14,191 bases of DNA from Cyanobium sp. M55B138 (GCA_018400215.1 JAGYNF010000018.1:1-14191); one strand, 5' to 3'; positions 6,167-14,191 are shown, counted from the first letter of the stretch. Notes: generated from the sequence alone by a model not told the origin. Numbers and translations are program-made.

Positions 6167-7731
6167 AGGGGGCCGTCAAGCTCGAGACGTTGCATCACCG
6201 GTTCGGGCAGCGGCAGGGGCAGGCCGGGCTGCAGCCCCCCCCAGGCCTGGGCTGCCTGCCAATCCACCGGGTTGGTGGCACCAGGGCCTGAGGCAAAGGG
6301 CACCTGGCCGAGCTGCACCAGCATGCGGGCCGAGAGCTCCGGCAGCAGCGGCGCCAGCAGCACCGCCACCAGCCGGCTGGCCTCCAGCACCGCGTAGAGA
6401 TCGGCGCCAACCGCGCCCTCCGCACCGGGCTGCTTCATGGCCTTCCAGGGCGCCCGCTCGTTGAGGTAGCCATTGGCGGTGCCCGCGAGCTGCAGGATCG
6501 CTTCGGCCGCCGTTCGAAAATCGAGCAGGGGCAGGGCGGCATTGACCGCGCCAACCGCGGTCTGCGCGGCCAGGGCGAGGGGGTGGCTGGCCCCGCTGGA
6601 GCCTGGGTCGGGTGGCACCGCCTCGGCAAACCACTTGCGCGCCATCGAACTGGTGCGGTTGAGCAGGTTGCCGATCGTGTTGGCCAGGTCGTTGTTCACC
6701 AGATCGCTGAAGCGCTGCTGTTGGAAGTCGCCGTCGTCGCCGAAGGGGATATCCCGCAGCAGGTACCAACGCACCGCATCGCGACCGCAGCGCTCGAGCA
6801 ACAGCTCAGGATCCAGCACATTGCCCAGCGATTTGCCCATCTTCTGGCCCTCGCGTGTGAGGAAGCCGTGGCCAAAGACCCGTTCGGGGATGGGCAGCCC
6901 GGCCGAGAGCAGCATCGCCGGCCAGTACACAGCATGGAAGCGGAGGATGTCCTTGCCGATCACGTGCAGCTGGGCGGGCCAGCCCTGCTGCAACACCCGC
7001 TCCAACTCCACCGGTTCACCCGGCTCCAGCAGGGCGGTGAGGTAGCCCAGCAGCGCGTCGAACCACACATAAAAGGTGTGGCCCCCATGGCCGGGCACGG
7101 GGATCCCCCAGGGCAGGTCGACCCGGGAGATGGAAAAGTCCCGCAGGCCCTGGGCCACGAAATTTTCCACCTCCCGCCGGCGGGAGGCCGGGGCGATGAA
7201 GCCCGGCTGGCGGATCAGGGTCTCGATCTGCTCCTGATAGCGCGACAGGCGGAAAAAGAGGTTGAGCTCATCGCGCCATTCCAGCGGTTTGCGGTGAATG
7301 GCGCACTCGGGGTCCTGGGCCCCATGGGGATCGTCCTTGAATTCCTCACAGGCCACGCAATACCAGCCCTGCTGGCGGCCCTCCCGCACATCACCATTGG
7401 CCTCCACCCGCGCAAAAAACTGTTCCACCAGCTGGCGGTGGCGGGGGTCGGTGGTGCGGATGAAGCGGTCGTTGCTGATCTGCCAGCGCTGCCAGAGCTG
7501 TCGATAGCCCTCGCTCACCCCATCGCAGTGAGCCTGGGGCGTGAGGCCCGCGGCCTCAGCGGTGCGTTGAATCTTCTGGCCATGCTCATCGCAGCCGGTG
7601 ATGAAGATGACTTCTTCTCCCCGCAGACGCTGGAATCGGGCGATCGCATCACAGGCCAGGGTGGTGTAGGTGCTGCCGAGATGGGCCCGATCGTTGACGT
7701 AGTAAAGCGGTGTGGTGAGGGAGTAGGACAT
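6163..7731 (-). CDS. metG: methionyl-tRNA synthetase
   Basis: This cytosolic class I aminoacyl-tRNA synthetase of 522 residues charges tRNA-Met with methionine. The HIGH-type motif is HLGS (17-20) in the N-terminal Rossmann fold, followed by TGCDEHGQK. A zinc-knuckle insertion has CVAC and a downstream CAIH as metal ligands. The KMSKS-type loop is KMGKS (297-301). A helical anticodon-binding domain completes the protein, and there is no C-terminal EMAP/tRNA-binding extension, as in other short bacterial forms. The start is ATG 7731, where the protein begins MSYSLTTPLYYVND. An upstream TTG at 7830 would add 33 unrelated residues. It overlaps lptC by 4 bases and is divergent from the FAD oxidoreductase gene. 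Confidence 0.97.
   Translation of the reverse strand: MSYSLTTPLYYVNDRAHLGSTYTTLACDAIARFQRLRGEEVIFITGCDEHGQKIQRTAEAAGLTPQAHCDGVSEGYRQLWQRWQISNDRFIRTTDPRHRQLVEQFFARVEANGDVREGRQQGWYCVACEEFKDDPHGAQDPECAIHRKPLEWRDELNLFFRLSRYQEQIETLIRQPGFIAPASRRREVENFVAQGLRDFSISRVDLPWGIPVPGHGGHTFYVWFDALLGYLTALLEPGEPVELERVLQQGWPAQLHVIGKDILRFHAVYWPAMLLSAGLPIPERVFGHGFLTREGQKMGKSLGNVLDPELLLERCGRDAVRWYLLRDIPFGDDGDFQQQRFSDLVNNDLANTIGNLLNRTSSMARKWFAEAVPPDPGSSGASHPLALAAQTAVGAVNAALPLLDFRTAAEAILQLAGTANGYLNERAPWKAMKQPGAEGAVGADLYAVLEASRLVAVLLAPLLPELSARMLVQLGQVPFASGPGATNPVDWQAAQAWGGLQPGLPLPLPEPVMQRLELDGPL
7640..7647. repeat. HIP1 octamer GCGATCGC
   Basis: An exact copy of the highly iterated palindrome GCGATCGC known from many cyanobacterial genomes, here inside metG. 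Only two exact copies occur in the window, so this gives weak support for the cyanobacterial origin and no sign of strong HIP1 enrichment. Confidence 0.5.
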
Positions 7732-7879
7732 GCGGCGAAACGTGGCCTGGTGGGGTGCTCTCCCGGCCCTGGAACGGCCCTGAGCCGCGCCCCAGAACCG
7801 CACCGCTGGTCCCAGCCGGTTCCGAGCCAATCCGGCGCCGGAGTTGGATCCTACCCATCGCCGTCAGACCCTCCCAGCC

Positions 7880-9730
7880 ATGCACGAGCACCAGGTTCCG
7901 GTTGTGGTGTGGGGTGGCGGCAGTGGCGGTGTCGCCGCGGCACTCCAGGCCGCCCGCTCCGGTGTGGCCACCCTGCTGCTCACCCCGGGCGGCTGGCTGG
8001 GGGGCATGGTGAGCGCAGCCGGGGTGTGCTGTCCCGACGGCAACGAACTCACCCCCTGGCAAACGGGCCTGTGGGGCGCGTTCCTGCGCGAACTGGCGCA
8101 CCGCGAGCCCACGGGCCTCGATCACAACTGGGTGAGCTGCTTTGGCTACCAACCCGCCACCGCCGAGGCGATCCTGCGCCAATGGGTGGCGGAGACGCCC
8201 CTGCTGGACTGGTGGCCCTGTTGCCAACTGCGGGCCGTACGGCGGCAGGGGGATCGGCTGACGGCCCTGGAGCTGGAGCGCCGTGGGCCCGGCGCTGAGG
8301 CCAGCGCCTGGCGGGTGCAGCTGGCCCTGGCCATCGATGGCAGCGATCGCGGCGAGCTGATCGGCCGCAGTGGCGCCGCCTTCCGTCTCGGTTGGGAGAG
8401 TGCGGAGCAGTGGGGAGAGCCCAGCGCCCCCAGCGCCGAGCGCCTGGCCCAGGATCCCTTCTTCCAGCGCCAACCGCTGCAGTCGCCAACCTGGGTGGCC
8501 ATCGCCCAACTGCTACCGGGGAGGGCCTGCCCGGATCCGGGCCCGGAGCTGGCCGCCCCGTTCCAGCAGGCCACGGCAGCCTTCGGCCTGGAGCGCACGA
8601 TCAGCTACGGCCGCCTGCCGGGCGATCGGGTGATGCTCAATTGGCCCCTGCACGGCAACGATTGGCACCAGGGCCTGGATCGGGCCTTTGGCGACGACCC
8701 CCAGGCCGAGACCGAGCTGTATGCCGCCATGCGTCAGCACAGCCTGGCCTTTGGCCGGGCCCTGGCCCAGGCCAGTGGCGGCTGGCTCAGCCTCGCCGGC
8801 GGCTTTCCGGCCAGCGACGCCCAGGCCCTGTCGCAGCTGGATGGTGCTTCCCCCCTGGCCCTGATGCCCTACTGGCGCGAAGGGCGCCGGCTGGTGGGGC
8901 TCACCACGATGGTGGAGCAGCACCTGCTGCCGGGCGGCTCCGGAGCCGCGGTGGCCGCCCTGCCCCTGCGCCAGGCCGCCGTGGATGCGGTGGTGGTGGG
9001 CAACTATGCCAACGACCACCACTACCCCGGCCCTGACTGGCCCCTGGCCCCCAAAAGCTGTCGCTGGGGCGGGCGCTGGAGCGGAACGCCCTTCTGCATT
9101 CCCTTCGGGGCCCTGATCAGTGCCGACACCAGCAACCTGCTGGCGGCCGACAAGGGATTCAGCGTGAGCCACATGGCCAACGGTGCCACCCGCCTGCAAC
9201 CGCAGATCCTCAACCTGGGCCAGGCCGCTGGCCTGGCGGCGGCGCTGTGTGTGCGGGGGGAGGTGGCGCCGGCGGCACTGCCGGTCGGCCAGCTGCAGCG
9301 GGCCCTGGTCGACGACCCCTGGGCGCCGGCGGGACCTTTGCCCCTGTGGGACACCCCCTGGCACCACCCCAGCTGGCGGCAGCGGCAGCGGGCCGCCCTG
9401 GCCGACCCATCCCTGCTGGATGGTGGTGGTCAACTGTCCAGCCGGGTCAAGACCTCCGCTGGCTTGGGCCCTGATCTCTGCGCCCAGTCGGCCCCCGTGG
9501 AGCGCGGAGAGCAGCTGTGGCATGGCTGGCTGAAGCGGGAGGGGGATGGGGGGTACCGGCTGGTACCAGCGGCCACGGGCCCCGAGCCCGCCGGGGAGGG
9601 GTGGCCCTTGATCACGCTGGAACCGGCCCTGCATCACTGGCTCGCTGCGGCGGCTGAGGGCCCCGTGAGCCTGGTGGGCCAGGCCAACCCCTGGGGCCCC
9701 TGGCTACGGGTCTCCCGACGCGTGGCCTGA
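7880..9730 (+). CDS. FAD-dependent oxidoreductase, substrate unknown
   Basis: This 616-residue flavoprotein has an N-terminal dinucleotide-binding motif, GGGSGG, at residues 12-17 in the strand VPVVVWGGGSGGVAAALQAA. A GGWLGGM segment follows. A conserved C-terminal FAD-binding block lies at about 405-455 (CIPFGALISADTSNLL, then HMANGATRLQPQILNLGQAAGLAAAL). This combination fits the FAD_oxidored group (PF12831), often named xanthan-lyase-like or simply FAD-dependent oxidoreductase. No signal peptide or membrane segment is visible, so it is probably cytosolic. The start is ATG 7880; the frame also opens at a TTG at 7844, but the segment before ATG has no family features. It is divergent from metG (148 bases between starts) and converges on the ribonuclease gene with 6 bases between stops. 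Family assignment is good; the substrate cannot be told. Confidence 0.85.
   Translation: MHEHQVPVVVWGGGSGGVAAALQAARSGVATLLLTPGGWLGGMVSAAGVCCPDGNELTPWQTGLWGAFLRELAHREPTGLDHNWVSCFGYQPATAEAILRQWVAETPLLDWWPCCQLRAVRRQGDRLTALELERRGPGAEASAWRVQLALAIDGSDRGELIGRSGAAFRLGWESAEQWGEPSAPSAERLAQDPFFQRQPLQSPTWVAIAQLLPGRACPDPGPELAAPFQQATAAFGLERTISYGRLPGDRVMLNWPLHGNDWHQGLDRAFGDDPQAETELYAAMRQHSLAFGRALAQASGGWLSLAGGFPASDAQALSQLDGASPLALMPYWREGRRLVGLTTMVEQHLLPGGSGAAVAALPLRQAAVDAVVVGNYANDHHYPGPDWPLAPKSCRWGGRWSGTPFCIPFGALISADTSNLLAADKGFSVSHMANGATRLQPQILNLGQAAGLAAALCVRGEVAPAALPVGQLQRALVDDPWAPAGPLPLWDTPWHHPSWRQRQRAALADPSLLDGGGQLSSRVKTSAGLGPDLCAQSAPVERGEQLWHGWLKREGDGGYRLVPAATGPEPAGEGWPLITLEPALHHWLAAAAEGPVSLVGQANPWGPWLRVSRRVA
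8343..8350. repeat. HIP1 octamer GCGATCGC
   Basis: The second exact GCGATCGC palindrome of the window, located within the FAD oxidoreductase gene. See the copy in metG for its meaning. Confidence 0.5.
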
Positions 9731-9746
9731 GCGGGCTCAGGCCGTG
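9721..9746. terminator. bidirectional hairpin across two convergent stops
   Basis: Arms GGCCTGAG (9724-9731) and CTCAGGCC (9736-9743) are perfect inverted repeats around a 4-base loop CGGG. The stem can extend outwards by two G/T pairs and one C/G pair. The TGA stop of the plus-strand oxidoreductase (9728-9730) lies in the left arm and the TGA of the minus-strand ribonuclease (9739-9737) in the right arm, so the two stop codons pair with each other. No T-tract follows on either strand, so it is not a canonical intrinsic terminator. It may still block the two converging transcripts or protect their 3' ends. Confidence 0.5.
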
Positions 9747-11743
9747 GCGATCAGGCGCAACAGGTCGCGGAGGGGATCCACCTGGTGCACCCGCACCAGC
9801 ACTTGATCTGCAGGTTCACTGCCGGCGGGGCATTCAGCGGCCAGATCCATGGCCAGATCCTCCAGATGCACCAAACCCAGCCGGTCCTGGGGGCGCAACC
9901 AGCGCAGAAACTGGGCCCGCCAGGCCTCGCCGCGGTGCTCACCAAACCACACCTGCTGCCAGTGCCGCTGGTCTTCCCGGCTGATCTGCACGGCCTGGCG
10001 GAGGGGGATCTCCAACTGCTGCAGCAGATCCTGGAGCTGGTCGGCCGTGAGGGGGGCCGTGCCGCCCTGCAGGGCCAGGAGTTGCCGCTGCACCACGAGA
10101 TCCCCATAGCGACGGATCGGCGAGGTGGCCTGCACGTAGGCCGGCAGTCCCAGGCTGAAGTGGGGGGCGGGTTGGCTGCCGGAGTGGCCCCTGCTGAGGC
10201 AACGCTTGATCGCGGCATGGCGAACCGGCCCCGGTGGCAGCTGCTCCAGTTCCGCCGCTGGCGGCAACTCCGCCGGCAGCTGGCTGCGGTAGGGCAGCGC
10301 CAGGTGGTGGCTGCGGCCCAATTCGGCCACCACGGCGCCAGCCAGGATCATCGCCTCGGCCACCATCAGGCGTGAGGGGCTCGGCTCGGTGATCTCGAGT
10401 TCGGCGTGGTCTGCCCCTTCCCGGATGCGCCCCTCGGGCTGGTCGAGCAGCAGCGCCCCCCGGGCCACCCGCCACTGGCGCCGGCGCAGCAGCAGCCGGT
10501 GCATCGCCGCCAGCGCGGCCTCCTGGGGGGGGGCCAGCTCGATCAGCTCATCGGCATCGGCATAGGAGAGCCGGTAGGTGGGCCGCACCCAGCTGCGCTC
10601 CACGCCACTGGCCACCACGGCGCCGCCCTCGTCCAACTCCACCCACACACTCCAGCTGGCACAGCGCTGGCCGGCCCGCAGGCTGAAGGGGCCGGTGCTG
10701 AGCTGTTGCGGAAACATCGGCAGGCTGCCCCGGGCCAGGTAGAGGCTGGTGGCCCGCCGCCGGGCCTCCAGGTCCAGGGGGGAGCCGGCAGGCACCAGTC
10801 GGTCCGGGTCAGCCACGTGGATCCAGAGCCGCTCGGCCCCCTCGGGCCGGGTCTCCAGGGCCAGGCCGTCATCGATGTCGGCCGTGTCGTCATCGTCGAT
10901 CGTGACGCAGGCCAGGCCGCAGAGGTCACGCCGCGCACCATCCCCCGGCTGGGGCTGTTCATGGACGGCCAGCAGGCGATCCGCCTCCCGCTCCAGCTCA
11001 GGGGTAAACCCCAGATCCCAGCAGGTTTGGCTCAGGGAGGGCAGGTGGTGGAGTTGCCACTGGCCCAGGTCCACCAGCAGGTGGCGGATCGCACCGGGCT
11101 CAGCAGCGCAGTGGGCGGCCTGGAGGGCTCGGCGCAGGGGTACCGAGGGGGCGCTGCTGGTGTCTTCGGCCGCCCAGCGGCGTAGCAACTCCAGCTCCTG
11201 CCGGGCCTCTGCCCCGAGTTGGTCAACGTCGAGGGTCTGGCGGCACTTCAGGGCCCCATGCCAGAGCTGGCGCTGCAGCTCCTGCCGGTGTTGACGACGC
11301 CGATCCCGACGCAACTGCTGGAGTTCATCGAGGGGCCTGGCGCTGATCAGCTGCTGGCGCAGCCGGAACCACAGCTGGGGGCCGTGCAGCCAGAGCCAGG
11401 CGGCAGCGCGTTGCACGGGCTGGCTGCCACCGCAGACAAGCTCACACCAATCGGCCAAATTCAGACCGTCGCCGCCACCATCCCTGAGCAACAACCAGGC
11501 GGCGGAGCGATCCCGGGGGCTGGGGCTGGCGACCTCCAGGTCGTCGGTGCCGAAGTTCCAGGGGGCCACCCCAAGCCGCGCTGGCGCAGACGCACCGCTT
11601 GGCAGGGGGCATACCAGTTGAAGGTCGCGCGGGGGAAGGGCCTGGAGCTTGGCCGCCGCCCCCACGGCGAGCTGGAGCTTGGATCCCTGCAGACCCAACA
11701 CCACCGCCAACGTGGGGACGCTTTCCTCCCCCCTGTCGATCAA
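9737..11743 (-). CDS. rnb: RNB-domain 3'-5' exoribonuclease (RNase II/R family)
   Basis: This enzyme degrades RNA processively from the 3' end. The 668-residue reading contains the RNB catalytic domain at about 275-600, with the acidic active site visible as TIDDDDTADIDD (about 279-290). SYADADELIELAPP and YVQATSPIRRYGDLVVQRQL are also typical. The N-terminal 270 residues are poorly conserved and helical. The C-terminus is a short remnant with no clear full S1 domain, and no basic RNase R tail is seen. The only standard in-frame start is TTG 11743. The frame stays open upstream to a stop at 11809-11807 and encodes TFHPGDLVGL just before the TTG, so the true N-terminus is uncertain (see findings). 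It follows rpsR on the same strand and is probably co-transcribed with it. Confidence 0.9.
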   Translation of the reverse strand: MIDRGEESVPTLAVVLGLQGSKLQLAVGAAAKLQALPPRDLQLVCPLPSGASAPARLGVAPWNFGTDDLEVASPSPRDRSAAWLLLRDGGGDGLNLADWCELVCGGSQPVQRAAAWLWLHGPQLWFRLRQQLISARPLDELQQLRRDRRRQHRQELQRQLWHGALKCRQTLDVDQLGAEARQELELLRRWAAEDTSSAPSVPLRRALQAAHCAAEPGAIRHLLVDLGQWQLHHLPSLSQTCWDLGFTPELEREADRLLAVHEQPQPGDGARRDLCGLACVTIDDDDTADIDDGLALETRPEGAERLWIHVADPDRLVPAGSPLDLEARRRATSLYLARGSLPMFPQQLSTGPFSLRAGQRCASWSVWVELDEGGAVVASGVERSWVRPTYRLSYADADELIELAPPQEAALAAMHRLLLRRRQWRVARGALLLDQPEGRIREGADHAELEITEPSPSRLMVAEAMILAGAVVAELGRSHHLALPYRSQLPAELPPAAELEQLPPGPVRHAAIKRCLSRGHSGSQPAPHFSLGLPAYVQATSPIRRYGDLVVQRQLLALQGGTAPLTADQLQDLLQQLEIPLRQAVQISREDQRHWQQVWFGEHRGEAWRAQFLRWLRPQDRLGLVHLEDLAMDLAAECPAGSEPADQVLVRVHQVDPLRDLLRLIATA

Positions 11744-11792
11744 CAGACCGACCAGGTCGCCTGGGTGGAACGTGACCTGGGCCAGGGTGGGA

Positions 11793-12014
11793 TCAGCCCT
11801 CGGGATTCACGAAGGGCAACAGCGCCACAATCCGCGCCCGCTTCACAGCATTGGTGAGGTCCCGCTGCTGCTTGGCGGTGAGACCGGTGAGGCGCCGGGG
11901 CAGGATTTTGCCCCGTTCGGTGATGAATTTTTTAAGCAGGTCGACGTCCTTGTAGTCGATCGGGTCACCGGGCTTGATCGGTGACAGACGCTTTTTGAAA
12001 AACGAGGCAGCCAT
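11793..12014 (-). CDS. rpsR: 30S ribosomal protein S18
   Basis: This small basic protein of 73 residues sits on the platform of the 30S subunit next to S6. The family core is obvious: [23 protein letters not shown] (about 19-41) followed by [28 protein letters not shown]. Its length is normal for cyanobacteria. The start is ATG 12014, with no evident Shine-Dalgarno sequence, a common situation in cyanobacteria. It is 77 bases downstream of rpmG, the usual rpmG-rpsR pairing, and upstream of the RNB ribonuclease gene. There are no anomalies. Confidence 0.98.
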   Translation of the reverse strand: MAASFFKKRLSPIKPGDPIDYKDVDLLKKFITERGKILPRRLTGLTAKQQRDLTNAVKRARIVALLPFVNPEG

Positions 12015-12091
12015 GGGGAAGGGGTGGAGAACGAAGGGAGTTGTGCCGTGCAGAGCCGGGGCAGCCGCCAGGGCCGCTCAGACCATCGGGT

Positions 12092-12286
12092 TCACTTGAT
12101 TTCCTTGTGAACGGTCGACTTGTTGCAGTGGGGGCAGAACTTCTTCAGCTCCATCCGTTCGGTGGTGTTGCGGCGGTTCTTCTCGGTGGTGTAGCGGGAC
12201 ACACCGGGAGACCGCTTGGCGGGGTTGGACCGGCATTCGGTGCACTCGAGAGTGATCACGATCCGGACGCCCTTGTTTTTAGCCAT
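12092..12286 (-). CDS. rpmG: 50S ribosomal protein L33
   Basis: This 64-residue zinc-ribbon ribosomal protein of the large subunit lies near the E site. It begins [15 protein letters not shown] and carries two cysteine pairs (CTEC at about 15-18 and CPHC at about 50-53), so it is the zinc-binding (C+) form. The [26 protein letters not shown] stretch is typical of L33. The start is ATG 12286; the longer open frame from 12370 adds 28 residues without similarity and was not used. It is the first gene of the rpmG-rpsR pair, and its start is 152 bases from the divergent pheT start. Confidence 0.97.
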   Translation of the reverse strand: MAKNKGVRIVITLECTECRSNPAKRSPGVSRYTTEKNRRNTTERMELKKFCPHCNKSTVHKEIK

Positions 12287-12330
12287 GAAGGACGTTGCGC
12301 CGCTTGAGCGATGCGAATTGACAAGCCAAC

Positions 12331-12359
12331 ATCTTAGCTGGCAGGGGTTCACCCATCTG
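12331..12359 (-). promoter_or_regulatory. possible promoter of rpmG-rpsR
   Basis: On the minus strand TAAGAT (12336-12331) is a fair -10 hexamer, which would start RNA about 38 bases before ATG 12286. The hexamer 17 bases further upstream is CAGATG, which does not resemble TTGACA, so support rests on the -10 and the position only. Confidence 0.25.
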
Positions 12360-12383
12360 GAGGGCCCCACTCTGGTGGTGTCT

Positions 12384-12412
12384 TTGGGGTGCGAGCCCTT
12401 GCTGCCTAGGAT
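12384..12412 (+). promoter_or_regulatory. candidate promoter of pheT
   Basis: TTGGGG (12384-12389) and TAGGAT (12407-12412) are separated by exactly 17 bases, in the sigma-70-like arrangement. The expected start would be near 12418-12420, about 20 bases before the pheT ATG. The -35 matches TTG only. A perfect TTGACA also exists at 12318-12323 on this strand, but nothing like a -10 lies at the correct distance from it. Confidence 0.4.
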
Positions 12413-12438
12413 TTCACGTTGTCGGTTAGGCCAGATCC

Positions 12439-14191
12439 ATGCGCGTTTCTCACCAGTGGCTGCGCGAACTGGTGGTCGGCATGGATGGCAGCAGCCCGCT
12501 GGAGCTGCCGGTCGAGGCGCTGGCTGAACGCCTGTCCATCGCCGGCTTTGAGGTCGATGCCATCGACGACCTGGCCGCCCAGGCCGCCGGGGTGGTGGTT
12601 GGTCTGGTGCTGGATCGCCAGCCCCATCCCGATGCCACCAAGTTGAGTGTCTGCCAGGTGGACGTGGGCCAACCAGACCCCCTGCAGATTGTGTGTGGTG
12701 CAGCCAATGTGCGCGCCGGCCTTCACGTGCCCGTTGCCCTGGTGGGCGCCACCCTGCCGGCGGTGAATCTCACCATCAAGGCCGCCGAGCTGCGGGGCGT
12801 CGCCAGCAGCGGCATGATCTGCTCCCTCAGGGAACTGGGGCTGCCGGATTCGGCCGATGGCATTGCCGAGCTCGATGCGCTGCTGGAGGTGGTGCCTCCC
12901 GTGGGTAGCCCCGTGGGGCCCTGGTTGGGCCTGGATGACCAGGTGTTGGAGTTGGCGATCACCGCCAACCGACCCGATGGCCTCTCGATGCAGGGCATTG
13001 CCCGGGAGGTGGCGGCCCTCAGCGGTGGGCGCACCCGCTTCAGCGAAGTGCCACCCGCCTGCCCGAGCGCCGGCCTGGGCGTGGATCCGGCCAGCCGGGC
13101 CGCGATTGAAGAGGGGGGGCTCTTCACGGTCACGGCCCTCGATGGCATCACCATGGCCGCCTCGCCGCCCTGGTTGCAACGCCGGTTGGAGAAAGCGGGG
13201 ATCCGCCCCATCAACGTGGTGGTGGACATCACCAACCTGGTGATGCTGGAAACGGGCCAGCCCCTGCATGCCTTCGACAGCGACCGGCTGGCCCAACGCA
13301 GCGGCGGCCAACCCACCGCGGCGGCCCTCGGCCTGCGGCCGGGCCGCGATGGCGAACAGTTGACAACCCTCGATGGGGTGGAGCGACACCTCAGTGGCGC
13401 TGCCCTTGCCGTGACCTACGCCGACCATCCCATTGCCCTGGCCGGGGTGATGGGGGGGAGCGCGGAGGCGGTGCATGCCGACACCACAGCGATCTGGCTG
13501 GAGGCGGCCGTGTTTGCTCCGCAGCTCGTGCGCCAGTCGGCCCGCAGCCTCGGGCTGCGCACCGAGGCGAGCAGTCGCTTTGAGAAGGGTCTGCCGCCGG
13601 AAGCCACCCTGGCGGCGGCCGACCGGGCCTGTGCCCTGCTGGTGGAGCTGGCTGGGGCCCGGGTGCTGGGGCGATGGAGCCACGGGCGGTCCAGCCAACC
13701 GCCAGCCCCGCTGCACCTGCGCCGCGATGCCCTCCACAACCTGCTCGGCCCGGTGTTGGTGGACGGTGAACCCCAGGACCTCGATGACCGCCGCATCCGC
13801 CAGACCCTGGAGGCCCTCGGTTGCGTTGTGGACGACCAGGGCGAGGGCTGGCACGTGTGGGTGCCCCCCTCCCGGGCCATCGACCTGCGCCGGGAGGTGG
13901 ACCTGATCGAAGAGGTGGCCCGCCTGGTGGGTTTCGACCACTTCGCCTGCCACCTCCCCGACCCCATCGAGCCCGGTGGCCTGGAGCCCCGTCAACGGGC
14001 GGAGCGCCGCCTGCGGCACCACCTCAGCGCCGCGGGCCTACAGGAGACCTGCAGCTTTTCCCTGGTGACTGCAGCAGAGGGCCGGCTGCCCCTGGCCAAT
14101 CCCCTCTTGGCTGACTACGGCCACCTGCGCGACAACCTGCATGGCGAGCTGCTGGCGGCGGCCTCACCCTGGCCAAGTGCTGATCGCCGAG
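12439..14191 (+). CDS. pheT: phenylalanyl-tRNA synthetase beta subunit (3' truncated by window)
   Basis: The beta chain of the alpha2-beta2 enzyme that charges tRNA-Phe. The frame is open from ATG 12439 to the window end, 584 codons; family members are usually about 800 residues, so roughly the last quarter is missing. Visible in order: [12 protein letters not shown] start, OB-fold tRNA-binding domain at about 40-150 ([13 protein letters not shown] at 67-79), the [18 protein letters not shown] motif from 177, and the B3/B4 editing domain with INVVVDITN and HAFD at about 258-280. GVMGG (about 337-341) and [11 protein letters not shown] (from about 374), the B5 domain at about 410-480, and the start of the catalytic-like core ([16 protein letters not shown]) follow. 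The last ten codons do not continue as expected (see findings). The gene is divergent from rpmG. Confidence 0.97.
   Translation, partial: MRVSHQWLRELVVGMDGSSPLELPVEALAERLSIAGFEVDAIDDLAAQAAGVVVGLVLDRQPHPDATKLSVCQVDVGQPDPLQIVCGAANVRAGLHVPVALVGATLPAVNLTIKAAELRGVASSGMICSLRELGLPDSADGIAELDALLEVVPPVGSPVGPWLGLDDQVLELAITANRPDGLSMQGIAREVAALSGGRTRFSEVPPACPSAGLGVDPASRAAIEEGGLFTVTALDGITMAASPPWLQRRLEKAGIRPINVVVDITNLVMLETGQPLHAFDSDRLAQRSGGQPTAAALGLRPGRDGEQLTTLDGVERHLSGAALAVTYADHPIALAGVMGGSAEAVHADTTAIWLEAAVFAPQLVRQSARSLGLRTEASSRFEKGLPPEATLAAADRACALLVELAGARVLGRWSHGRSSQPPAPLHLRRDALHNLLGPVLVDGEPQDLDDRRIRQTLEALGCVVDDQGEGWHVWVPPSRAIDLRREVDLIEEVARLVGFDHFACHLPDPIEPGGLEPRQRAERRLRHHLSAAGLQETCSFSLVTAAEGRLPLANPLLADYGHLRDNLHGELLAAASPWPSADRR

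Noticed and set aside
7732..7830. Extended N-terminus of metG beginning at TTG 7830.
   Set aside because: MetRS proteins begin a few residues before the TTPLYYVND strand, matching ATG 7731.
7831..7842. Perfect 12-base palindrome TCCGGCGCCGGA between the divergent metG and oxidoreductase genes, as a possible operator.
   Set aside because: About three or four perfect 12-base palindromes are expected by chance in a 14-kb sequence, and there is no second site or regulator gene nearby.
6583..8298. A 571-codon plus-strand frame opposite metG that continues into the oxidoreductase region.
   Set aside because: It crosses from antisense of metG into an alternate frame of the next gene, so no single protein is plausible.
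8513..9637. A 374-codon minus-strand frame opposite the FAD oxidoreductase.
   Set aside because: The plus-strand frame has well-defined FAD motifs; the opposite frame shows none and is Gly/Gln/Ala-rich.
12318..12323. Perfect TTGACA on the plus strand upstream of pheT.
   Set aside because: At 16-18 bases downstream there is no acceptable -10 hexamer; the TTGGGG/TAGGAT pair closer to pheT is better.
12406..14022. A 538-codon open frame on the minus strand opposite pheT.
   Set aside because: It is the antisense of a clear PheT reading, rich in Gly/His/Gln/Arg as expected from a GC-rich shadow frame, with no recognisable domain.

Overview
The window looks like a core chromosomal segment of a GC-rich unicellular picocyanobacterium, of the Cyanobium / Synechococcus type. 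The evidence is the set of cyanobacteria-restricted genes: a PxcA/CemA proton-extrusion protein, a Psb32-like TPM-domain protein and a CCB2/CCB4-type cytochrome b6f assembly factor. Very tight gene packing and a base composition clearly above 60 % GC in the coding regions fit this. The genus is an inference from gene content, not from a marker comparison.

Layout, left to right. Bases 1-138 are an AT-richer edge (64 of 138 bases are G or C) with no gene I can establish. It lies just beyond the 3' end of an elongator tRNA-Met gene (139-212, minus). Next come a LysM/M23 cell-wall peptidase (minus) and a compact minus-strand run, read from right to left: psb32-like, pxcA, cobU, trmL, with gaps of 6, 6 and 1 bases. 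Divergent from psb32 is a plus-strand CCB2/CCB4 family gene. Its end overlaps the end of lptC by 44 bases. lptC (GTG start) overlaps the stop of metG by 4 bases, forming a metG-lptC pair on the minus strand. Divergent from metG is a plus-strand FAD-dependent oxidoreductase of unknown substrate. It converges on an RNB-domain exoribonuclease gene with only 6 bases between the stops, and a hairpin covers both stops. Upstream of the ribonuclease, on the same strand, are rpsR (S18) and rpmG (L33). Divergent from these, pheT begins at 12439 and runs off the right edge.

Functionally the window mixes translation (tRNA-Met, methionyl- and phenylalanyl-tRNA synthetases, S18, L33, TrmL), RNA turnover (RNB nuclease), envelope biogenesis (LysM/M23 peptidase, LptC), photosynthesis support (Psb32-like, PxcA, CCB2/CCB4) and cobalamin synthesis (CobU). 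I found no CRISPR array, insertion sequence, prophage or defence module. No convincing new multi-gene system is visible. The points most worth a second look are the low-GC edge at the tRNA 3' end, the missing standard start codon for a protein-like N-terminal extension of the ribonuclease, the hairpin that pairs two convergent stop codons, the uncharacterised oxidoreductase, and the unexpected last ten codons of pheT.
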